A DNA stretch of 64,000 nucleotides, taken from assembly GCA_964602595.1 (NCBI GenBank), contig CAZRRO010000025.1, forward strand, positions 36,297-100,296, read 5' to 3'. Numbering within the stretch: the first letter of the stretch is position 1; the number at the start of each line of letters is the position of its first letter. Source of the DNA: CAIWAH01 sp964602595 (GTDB taxonomy: Bacteria; Verrucomicrobiota; Verrucomicrobiia; Limisphaerales; UBA9464). This document shows positions 45,125 through 51,706 of the stretch, piece by piece. The position numbers were made by a program, and so were the translations under genes. Below the pieces are notes generated by a model, which saw nothing but the letters and a program-made list of their open reading frames with translations, was not told the DNA's origin and ran no database searches.

Positions 45125-45151
45125 ACATAAGGGAACGGAGAGAACGAAGAA
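45122..45151. repeat. Repeat copy B, 29/30 identical to the inverse of copy A right arm
   Basis: Bases 45122-45151 match the reverse complement of 44524-44553 at 29 of 30 positions. The first three bases are the TGA stop of the DUF1549/DUF1553 gene. The GxxExxY start codon lies 15 bases downstream. Confidence 0.85.
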
Positions 45152-45166
45152 CGCAAACGGACCACC

Positions 45167-45568
45167 ATGCATCCGAAGTTTCCACAGGCAGACAAGTTGA
45201 GCGGCGAGATCATCGGGGCCGCGATCGAAGTCCATCGCCTGATGGGGGCCGGCCTGTTGGAGAGCATTTACGAACGGTGCCTCCTGCGGGAACTCGAGCT
45301 CCGGCAATTGCCGACGACCCGCCAGAAAGTTGTTCGCATCGAGTTCAAGGGCGTCACTTTCGAGGAATCGCTCCGTTTCGACGTGCTGGTGGCCGACTGC
45401 GTATTGGTCGAACTCAAGGCCGTCCAAGAGGTGCTGCCCATCCACAAGGCCCAACTCCTGAGCTATATGAAGCTGCTCAATGTGCCGCTCGGGCTGCTCA
45501 TCAACTTTCACGAAGCCAGATTGGTGGATGGCGTCCACCGCTTGCTGCTACCCGGAGCCAACCGATGA
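45167..45568 (+). CDS. GxxExxY protein (PD-(D/E)XK nuclease-like)
   Basis: 133 residues with the name-giving motif 'GAGLLESIYERCL' (Gly-x-x-Glu-x-x-Tyr) near residues 27-35 after the helix 'DKLSGEIIGAAIEVHRLM', and a nuclease-like core 'FDVLVADCVLVELKAVQEV' (Asp...Glu-x-Lys), then 'LLSYMKLLNVPLGLLINF'. The fold belongs to the PD-(D/E)XK superfamily; the biological role is not established. It separates the DUF1549/DUF1553 and DUF1501 genes, which are normally adjacent, and is bracketed by repeat copies B (left) and C/D (right), which suggests a repeat-associated insertion. Confidence 0.9.
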   Translation: MHPKFPQADKLSGEIIGAAIEVHRLMGAGLLESIYERCLLRELELRQLPTTRQKVVRIEFKGVTFEESLRFDVLVADCVLVELKAVQEVLPIHKAQLLSYMKLLNVPLGLLINFHEARLVDGVHRLLLPGANR

Positions 45569-45587
45569 ACATCACTCCTACGCCTTC

Positions 45588-45660
45588 CTCTTCGTTGGCT
45601 CCGTTTCGTTCTGTTCATGAGTTGGGAACATTCAACAGATGGAAACAGAGCGAACGAAGG
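45588..45660. repeat. Imperfect inverted repeat (copy C) downstream of the GxxExxY gene
   Basis: Left arm 45588-45617 matches copy A right arm at about 25 of 30 positions; right arm 45631-45660 is its imperfect inverse. Together they form a long potential hairpin in the 161-base gap before the DUF1501 gene. Confidence 0.75.
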
Positions 45661-45729
45661 CGCAATATTGGCCGTGGTCTCGGCCACCACGTTTCGGGCT
45701 CGGATGGTTCTCCGTAAACCAATGGCTGC

Positions 45730-47205
45730 GTGATCATGACCTCCTCCTCTTCGTTCTCTCCGTTTCCTTCTGTTCAAACCCGCCGCGACTTCCTCAGCCG
45801 GCTTGGCGGCGGACTCGGTGGCGCAGCGTTGGCCCAGTTGCTCGGCGCCGAACATCTGCTCGCCGACGATCCAGCATCGGGCATCCAGCATCCAGCATCT
45901 CGCCCGCTTCCCCACCACGCTTCCCGCGCCAAGCGCGTCATCCAGCTCTTCATGAACGGCGGGGCGAGCCAGATGGACCTGTTCGACTACAAGCCCGCGT
46001 TGTTCCGGCGCGCCGGCGAATCATTCAATCCGGGCAGCGGCGACCGGGTCGAGGCGCCCACCAGCGAGCCGGGCAAGGTGCTCAAGCCGCCCTTCGAATT
46101 CCGCCAGCACGGGCAGTCCGGACGCTGGGTGAGCAGCCTGCTGCCGCATCTCGCCGGCTGTGTGGACGACCTCGCGTTTCTCATGGCGATGCAGTCGCGC
46201 ACCAACGTCCACGGGCCCGGCAGCTACCTGATGAACACCGGCTTCCTGCTGCCCGGCTTCCCGAGCTTCGGCGCGTGGGTCAGCTACGCGCTCGGCAGCG
46301 AAAGCGACAATCTGCCGGCGTTTGTCGTCCTGCCCGACACGAAGGGCCTGCCCTACAACCAGCGCGGCAACTTCAGCGCCGGCTTCCTGCCTGTGACGCA
46401 TCAGGGCACCGTCATTTCGACGGCCGGTGCCACGCCGATCCACGACCTCCGCGCGCCCGCTTCCGCCCGCTACATCACGCCCGAAGCCGATCGCGACGGA
46501 CTCGCGCTGCTGCAAAAGCTGAACCGCCAGCACCTCGCCGAGAATTCCGCCGACTCGCGCCTCGAAGCCCGCATCCAGGCCTACGAACTCGCCGCGCGGA
46601 TGCAGCTCAGCGCGCCCGAGGTGTTCGCGCTCGACGGCGAGACCGAGGCCACGCGCCGGCTCTATGGCCTCGGCGTCCAGGTAACCGAGGACTTCGGCCG
46701 GCGTTGCCTGCTGGCCCGACGGCTGGTGGAACGCGGCGTGCGTTTCGTGCAGGTATGGAGCGGCGCGGGCGGTCCCACCGGTAACTGGGACAACCACGCG
46801 AACATCCGGAAGGAGCTTCCGCCCATGTGCGCCGCCACCGACCAACCGATTGCCGCCCTGCTGCGGGACCTCAAGGCGCGCGGCCTGCTCGACGACACGC
46901 TGGTGCTGTGGAACACCGAGTTCGGCCGGATGCCCTTCGCGCAGAGCAGCGAGGGCCGCGACCACAACGGCGGCACGTTCGTGGGCTGGATGGCCGGGGC
47001 CGGCGTGAAGCCCGGTGTGGCCTACGGCGAGAGCGACGAATGGTCCTGGAAGGCAGCGCGCGACGTGACCACCAACTACGACTTCCACGCCACCGTGCTG
47101 CACCTGCTGGGCCTCGACCACGAACGCCTGACCTTCCGCCACAACGGCGCCAACCGCCGTCTCACCGACGTGCATGGCGAAGTGATCCGGCCGGTGCTGG
47201 CCTGA
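45730..47205 (+). CDS. DUF1501 domain protein with Tat-like signal
   Basis: 491 residues. A Tat-type signal 'TRRDFLSRLGGGLGGAALAQ' (about 17-36) is preceded by the repeat-derived 'SSSFSPFPSVQ', so the original start may have been closer to the signal. DUF1501 blocks: 'RVIQLFMNGGASQMDLFDYKP' region, 'FAVVLPD'-type 'FVVLPDTKGLPYNQRGNFSA', 'RRCLLARRLVERGVRFVQVW', 'LWNTEFGRMPFAQ..GRDHN' with sulfatase-like metal residues, and 'DFHATVLHLLGLDH'. It is the usual partner of the DUF1549/DUF1553 gene upstream. A heptamer repeat (gcatcca, 45881-45899) encodes a 'GIQHPAS' linker after the signal peptide. Confidence 0.9.
   Translation: MIMTSSSSFSPFPSVQTRRDFLSRLGGGLGGAALAQLLGAEHLLADDPASGIQHPASRPLPHHASRAKRVIQLFMNGGASQMDLFDYKPALFRRAGESFNPGSGDRVEAPTSEPGKVLKPPFEFRQHGQSGRWVSSLLPHLAGCVDDLAFLMAMQSRTNVHGPGSYLMNTGFLLPGFPSFGAWVSYALGSESDNLPAFVVLPDTKGLPYNQRGNFSAGFLPVTHQGTVISTAGATPIHDLRAPASARYITPEADRDGLALLQKLNRQHLAENSADSRLEARIQAYELAARMQLSAPEVFALDGETEATRRLYGLGVQVTEDFGRRCLLARRLVERGVRFVQVWSGAGGPTGNWDNHANIRKELPPMCAATDQPIAALLRDLKARGLLDDTLVLWNTEFGRMPFAQSSEGRDHNGGTFVGWMAGAGVKPGVAYGESDEWSWKAARDVTTNYDFHATVLHLLGLDHERLTFRHNGANRRLTDVHGEVIRPVLA
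45747..45776. repeat. Repeat copy D inside the 5' end of the DUF1501 gene
   Basis: Bases 45747-45776 match copy A right arm (44524-44553) at 28 of 30 positions in the same orientation and the same reading frame, encoding SSSFSPFPSVQ right after the start codon. Confidence 0.85.
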
Positions 47206-47378
47206 AACGCGGTCTACCCGCCCCCGCACCCGTAGGCGACGAGGTCACGAGTCTCACTCCTTCACGGGCAAGGCGCACCGCAGCCATTGGGCGTGACTTG
47301 GGAATCGCGTTCCCGGCCAAACCCCGGGGCGAATCCCGGCGGCGCGGCAGCGCCGCCCCACCTGGGGTTGGGCGGCGG

Positions 47379-47495
47379 CCCTTTGGACTGCGCCGGCACG
47401 ACGGCGCTTTAGCTCCACCGTAGGGGATCATTCGACGTCAAGGTGACGAATCGCGGCGAAGGAAAAGCGGGGTCATGCCCCCGCAGTCCAAAGGG
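47379..47495. repeat. 14-bp perfect inverted repeat, MITE-like
   Basis: Arms 47379-47392 and 47482-47495 are exact reverse complements 89 bases apart. The element could be a small non-autonomous mobile sequence or a REP-type palindrome; no target-site duplication was seen. Confidence 0.6.
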
Positions 47496-47696
47496 GTGGG
47501 CGCCGAACTGATTTGGCGGGGTTTACCGGCCATGGCGCACGACCGGGCGCGTATCCGGTGGCACCGGCTGAAGTTCCGGGAGCCGTCTTACTCGGAAGTC
47601 TTCGCCCAGGCGGAGGCCCGGCTGAAACGGAAGCAGCTTGCCCGCCTCCAGCACTCCGCCGCCGCCCTCGGCTTCACCCTCGTTCCAGCCCAATGA
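47475..47696 (+). CDS. Possible fragment of a transposase-like C-terminus
   Basis: A 73-residue frame ending 'EARLKRKQLARLQHSAAALG', 'FTLVPAQ'. Its tail resembles the basic C-terminal ends of some transposases, but it is too short to place and its start lies in the inverted repeat. Could be a remnant or spurious. Confidence 0.25.
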   Translation: MPPQSKGVGAELIWRGLPAMAHDRARIRWHRLKFREPSYSEVFAQAEARLKRKQLARLQHSAAALGFTLVPAQ

Positions 47697-47712
47697 CTTC
47701 CATGTGGATTTC

Positions 47713-48321
47713 TCAGGAGGCCGCTGTCGATGTGAACTCAATCTCACGCGTAAGTCCGTCTCTTGGCTCAGTGAGCACCGGCACCCTATCCGCACGCAGC
47801 CGACGCTCGATGACTGGAGCCACTGACTGAAAGACACGCTCATCAACAACAAGGGCACACCAGCCGGGATGAAAAAGCGAGATGTCTGAGCGGGGTGCGG
47901 GGCAAAGGTAAGACTCGCCTCGCGCAAAGTAATAAGGATGCCGACAACGTGCGCAGTGGCGGAGGCTCACATGGCTAGACCCTCGGACAATGAGCCGGTG
48001 CGGCGAGTAGAAACAGTGCCACTCAGGAATCGGCCTTCCGTTGTCGCCATGCACCGCCCCAACAACCAAAGAAGCTGCGATGACCTCCGGTGGAATAGCC
48101 GCAAGCAAGTCTGCGCGAATCAAACCAACGTCGGAGTATCCATTCACCATGTTCAGAGGGCTGCGCGAAAGGCGTGTGCCCTGAATCCGCATCGTCAGCG
48201 GGCCTGAGCATGACACGAGGGCGCTGCACTCTGGACACCAGGCAGCCTGTGAACGGTCAAAGCGCTCTCGGTCAGGAGTGCAAGGATCCATCGTCGCGGC
48301 ATGTATGCGGTAGTATTCCAC
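47713..48321 (-). CDS. Double-CxxC protein, possibly immunity-like (SitI6-type)
   Basis: 202 residues. Two Cys pairs frame the protein: 'AAWCPECSALVSCSG' near residues 27-41 and 'HCARCRHPYYFARGE' near 122-136, a layout reminiscent of the 'double-CXXCG' SitI6-family immunity proteins known from Myxococcus. Middle and end segments ('DVGLIRADLLAAIPPEVIAA', 'LFHPGWCALVVDERVFQSV') look like a folded protein. The coding is less GC-rich than neighbours, fitting transfer. No toxin gene is adjacent. The family assignment is by pattern only. Confidence 0.5.
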   Translation of the reverse strand: MEYYRIHAATMDPCTPDRERFDRSQAAWCPECSALVSCSGPLTMRIQGTRLSRSPLNMVNGYSDVGLIRADLLAAIPPEVIAASLVVGAVHGDNGRPIPEWHCFYSPHRLIVRGSSHVSLRHCARCRHPYYFARGESYLCPAPRSDISLFHPGWCALVVDERVFQSVAPVIERRLRADRVPVLTEPRDGLTREIEFTSTAAS

Positions 48322-48352
48322 GGCGTGCGAAGTGGCCTAACAATGTTATTGA

Positions 48353-48394
48353 GCCGCTCTGGGTGAAGCCTATCGCGGCTTCACCCAGAGCGGC
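48353..48394. repeat. Perfect 18-bp hairpin upstream of the double-CxxC gene
   Basis: gccgctctgggtgaagcc (48353-48370) is exactly complementary to ggcttcacccagagcggc (48377-48394), with loop tatcgc. There is no T-run on either side, so it is not a typical terminator. The rest of 48322-48565 holds nothing I recognise. Confidence 0.8.
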
Positions 48395-48565
48395 ACAGTG
48401 AGCTTGTTCTTCGATTTGAAGGGTTTGCATCCTTTTCGCCAGCGGATTCACGCAGCCTATCCCGCCGACTAGACGCCGGCAGCACTTTGGGAGCGCGGCG
48501 CCCGGCGTCAGCTTGGCCGCAATCTTTCGCTCGCCAGCCCGCTGCGGGTGCATTCCTGTTCGGCC

Positions 48566-50341
48566 ATGCGATTCCCCCTCAGTGGTCGTATTGGTGGCTT
48601 GGCGCTTGCCGGATTAGTTGGCGTTTCCAGCGTGTTGTCAGCGGCCGCGGACAAGATGGGGATTCCCTGGCCCGGCAATGCCTGGCGCCGCGAGCACCGG
48701 ATCATCGACCTGCACCAACACGTCAACGGAACCGAGGAACACCTCACGCGCTGGTTGCGGATCATGGACCGCGCCGGGATCGGCGTCGGGGTGAATCTCA
48801 GCGGCGGCACGGTCACCGCGAAGCCCGGCGAGCTTTCCGCGTTCGAGCGGAACCGCGCGTTGACAGAACGGCTCGCGCCCGGCCGCGCGGTGCTTTACTT
48901 CAACCTCGATTTCGCGGGCTGGGACGAACCCGACTTCGCCGAGCGCGCCGTCCGCCAGGTGGAGCGCGCCCACGCGCTCGGCGCCGCCGGGCTCAAGGAA
49001 TACAAGCGCCTCGGCCTGTTCCTGCGCGACGGCCAGGGCCGGTTGCTGCGCATCGACGATCCCAAGCTCGACGGCGTGTGGCGGCGTTGCGGTGAGCTGG
49101 GCCTGCCGGTGAGCATCCACGTCGCCGATCCGCGGGCCTTCTGGCTCCCTTACGACCAGCAGAACGAGCGGTGGAAGGAACTGAAGGATCATCGGAGCTG
49201 GTGGTTCGGCGATCCCCAGCAGTTTCCCGCCCGCGCGGAGTTGCTGGCGGCGCTGGACCGCGTGATTGCACGGCATCCGCAGACGACCTTCGTGTGCGTC
49301 CATTTCGCCAACAACGCCGAGGACCTCGACTGGGTGGACCGCCAGCTCGACGCGCGGCCCAACATGCACGCGGACCTCGCCGCGCGGATTCCCGAGCTCG
49401 GGCGCCACGATCCCGAGAAGCTGCGCCGCCTGTTCCTGAAGCACCAGGACCGCATCCTGTTCGCGACTGATTTCCAGGTTTACGACCGGCTGACCCTTGG
49501 TTCGGCCGGCGACGGCGAGAACCCGACCGACGACGACGCGGTGGCGTTCTACGACAAGGAGTGGCGCTGGCTGGAAACCACCGACCGGAACTGGCCGCAC
49601 ATGACGCCGATCCAGGGCGACTGGACCATCAGCTCCATCGGCCTGCCGCCGGAAGTGCTCCGGAAGATCTACTTCGACAACGCGCGCCGGCTGCTCGTCC
49701 GGTCGCTGCCCTTCACCACGCTGAAAGCGAAGCGGATTGCGCGCGACTTCAAGCCCGACGGCCGGCTCCGGGCCAAGGCGTGGGCTCAGGCCGTGCCGTT
49801 TCACCTGGAGCAGCAGGCGCAGGACGGCCGGGTGCGGGCGGAAATTAGCACGACCTGCCGCGCGCTCTGGTCGGCGAAGTTCCTCTACCTCGCCTATGAA
49901 TGTCCGTTCACCGAGCTGAACGACTTCGGAGCGCCCATGAAGGGTGAGCGGGTCGCCGACAAGGCCTCGCTCTGGGACAAGGACGTGGTGGAATTCTTCT
50001 GCGCGCCCGACCCCGCAAAGCTGACCCACTACACGGAATACGAGTGGGCGCCGAACAACGAGGCGCTGGACCTGCGGATTCGCCGGCCCGACTTCGACTT
50101 CGGCTGGAGCAGCGCCATGGAGTGGCAGGTGCGGGTGGACGCGAAGCGGAAGGTGTGGACCTGCGAGGTGCGGATTCCGCTCGCGGCGCTCGACGATAAT
50201 CCGCCCGTGGCCGGCACGCGGTGGCGGGCAAACCTCTACCGCATCGACCGGGCGCATAAGGCCTTCCTCGCCTCCAATCCGGTCCTGAACGGCAACTTCC
50301 ACACGCCCGACCGGTTCGGTTGGTTGGAATTCACGGAGTAG
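48566..50341 (+). CDS. Secreted amidohydrolase fused to a C-terminal CBM9-like domain
   Basis: 591 residues from the ATG at 48566 (an ATG at 48548 adds six residues). Signal peptide 'GRIGGLALAGLVGVSSVLSA'. The amidohydrolase-2 domain (about 35-375) shows the HxH motif in 'RIIDLHQHVNGTEEHL', 'GLKEYKRLGLFLRDGQG', 'TFVCVHFANNAEDLDW' and the metal Asp in 'ILFATDFQVYDRL'. From about residue 395 a CBM9-like beta-sandwich follows ('AKFLYLAYECPFTELND', 'DKDVVEFFCAPD', 'WTCEVRIPLAALDDNPP'). Reaction and ligand unknown. A XylR-type regulator and an AbgT transporter lie downstream on the other strand. Confidence 0.85.
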   Translation: MRFPLSGRIGGLALAGLVGVSSVLSAAADKMGIPWPGNAWRREHRIIDLHQHVNGTEEHLTRWLRIMDRAGIGVGVNLSGGTVTAKPGELSAFERNRALTERLAPGRAVLYFNLDFAGWDEPDFAERAVRQVERAHALGAAGLKEYKRLGLFLRDGQGRLLRIDDPKLDGVWRRCGELGLPVSIHVADPRAFWLPYDQQNERWKELKDHRSWWFGDPQQFPARAELLAALDRVIARHPQTTFVCVHFANNAEDLDWVDRQLDARPNMHADLAARIPELGRHDPEKLRRLFLKHQDRILFATDFQVYDRLTLGSAGDGENPTDDDAVAFYDKEWRWLETTDRNWPHMTPIQGDWTISSIGLPPEVLRKIYFDNARRLLVRSLPFTTLKAKRIARDFKPDGRLRAKAWAQAVPFHLEQQAQDGRVRAEISTTCRALWSAKFLYLAYECPFTELNDFGAPMKGERVADKASLWDKDVVEFFCAPDPAKLTHYTEYEWAPNNEALDLRIRRPDFDFGWSSAMEWQVRVDAKRKVWTCEVRIPLAALDDNPPVAGTRWRANLYRIDRAHKAFLASNPVLNGNFHTPDRFGWLEFTE

Positions 50342-50350
50342 GGGCCGCGG

Positions 50351-50385
50351 GGAGCAAGGAGCAAGGAGCAGGGAGCGAAGAGCGA
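50351..50385. repeat. Degenerate 7-bp tandem repeat (ggagcaa)
   Basis: About five degenerate copies of ggagcaa follow the amidohydrolase stop. Low-complexity intergenic sequence with no evident function. Confidence 0.6.
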
Positions 50386-50437
50386 GACGCGGGCCCGCGG
50401 CTAAGGCCGGCGCGGCATCAGGCAACCGTCGGTCGGT

Positions 50438-51601
50438 TTAGCTCCGCTTGCCGGACCGGTATTCGCTCGCGGTGACGCCCACCTGCCGCTTGAACGCCAC
50501 GCTGAGGTATTCCACGTGCTTGAAGCCGGTGCGGTCCGCGATGACGGCCAGTGACAGGTCGGTCTCGGACAGCAGCCGTTTCACCCGGTCCAGCTTCACG
50601 GCCATGATCTGCTCGTGCGGCGAACGGCCAAGCAGCTTCTGGAAGCGCGTCTCCAGCACTCGCCGGGAAAGTGGCACCTGCTTCACCAAGTCAGCGACGG
50701 TGATGCCGTTGCAGGCGTGCTCGCGGATGAACCGCACAGCGGTCGAGATGTGTCGGTCCGCCACCGCCACGACGTCCGTGCTCTGCCGCGTGGCGACGCC
50801 GAGCGGGACAAACAGCCGGCCTTCGCCACGGATCTTTTCGCCGCGCATCATCCGGTCGAGCAACGAGGCGGCCTCGTAGCCGGTGCGGCGCACGTCGGGG
50901 ATGACGCTGGAGAGCGGCGGATCGGCGAGGTCGCAGAGCAGTTCGTCGTTGTCCACGCCGAGCACCGCGACCTGGTCGGGCACGGCGACCTCCAGGCGGC
51001 GGCAGGCCTCGAGCACCTGCACGCCGCGGATGTCGTAGCCGGCGAATACGCCGAGCGGCTTGGGCAGCGACTTGAGCCAGCGCATGAGCGCGGCAAGCTC
51101 GTTTTCCCAGTCCGCATCCGCCCCAGCGCGGACCGGCCGGGCCACGCTCGCGAAATCCCAACAGCGCAGCCCGTGTTTGGTCAGGTGCTCGGCAAAGGCG
51201 TCGTGCCGCCAGCGCGACCACTTGAAGCGATCGTCACCCACGTAGGCGAATTCGCTGAAGCCACGTTCGCGCAGGTGTTCCGCCGCGGTGTGGGCGATGG
51301 CCCGGTCGTCGGTTTCCAGCCACGGCAGCTCCGGCAGCAGGCGGGCCGCGCTGACATCCACCGCGGGCAGGCGGGCGGAGGCCACGGCCTTGGCAATCGC
51401 CGGGGTCTCGATGCGGGCGATGATGCCGTCGCCTTTCCAGCCCTTGAGCCAAGCCGGCGGTTCGGCGCCGCGGCCGGCCTCGGCGAGGAAGATGGTCCAC
51501 GGGCCGTGATGCCGCAGCCATTCGCGGACGCCGTGGAGCAATTCCCGGGCGTAGGCATTCGACGTCTCGATCAGCAGGGCGACTTTCGGCGGGCGCGTCA
51601 T
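50438..51601 (-). CDS. XylR-type transcriptional regulator (LacI-like sensor plus AraC HTH)
   Basis: 387 residues from the ATG at 51601. N-terminal ~270 residues are a periplasmic-binding-protein-like sensor ('KVALLIETSNAYARELLHGV', 'PLGVFAGYDIRGVQVLEACR', 'VAVLGVDNDELLCDLADPPL', 'SVIPDVRRTGYEAASLLDRM'). The C-terminal ~100 residues are an AraC/XylS double HTH ('ITVADLVKQVPLSRRVLETR', 'FQKLLGRSPHEQIMAVKLDR', 'FKHVEYLSVAFKRQVGVTAS'). Verrucomicrobia use many such regulators of sugar use. Target genes are unknown; the convergent amidohydrolase-CBM9 gene and the AbgT gene upstream are candidates. Confidence 0.9.
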   Translation of the reverse strand: MTRPPKVALLIETSNAYARELLHGVREWLRHHGPWTIFLAEAGRGAEPPAWLKGWKGDGIIARIETPAIAKAVASARLPAVDVSAARLLPELPWLETDDRAIAHTAAEHLRERGFSEFAYVGDDRFKWSRWRHDAFAEHLTKHGLRCWDFASVARPVRAGADADWENELAALMRWLKSLPKPLGVFAGYDIRGVQVLEACRRLEVAVPDQVAVLGVDNDELLCDLADPPLSSVIPDVRRTGYEAASLLDRMMRGEKIRGEGRLFVPLGVATRQSTDVVAVADRHISTAVRFIREHACNGITVADLVKQVPLSRRVLETRFQKLLGRSPHEQIMAVKLDRVKRLLSETDLSLAVIADRTGFKHVEYLSVAFKRQVGVTASEYRSGKRS

Positions 51602-51706
51602 GGGAACGCGGCACCTTGGCGGTGCCCTTCCGAAAAGCTCAAAGCCCAAATCATCATCCGGCCGAAACGACGGGCCGGACCGTCAATCCCGTCCCAGCCG
51701 CCCGCC

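Larger units (their letters stand above)
47206..47712. other. Repeat-rich intergenic region
   Basis: About 500 bases without a confident gene. It contains a perfect 14-bp inverted repeat (ccctttggactgcg at 47379-47392; cgcagtccaaaggg at 47482-47495) with a small gcgccg/cggcgc hairpin just inside (47390-47407). I believe similar 'ctttggactgcg' elements are dispersed in related genomes. A short open frame runs 47475-47696. Confidence 0.6.

Noticed and set aside
48638..50425. 595-codon minus-strand frame opposite the amidohydrolase
   Set aside because: Antisense shadow; the plus frame has signal peptide, HxH motif and CBM9-like blocks.
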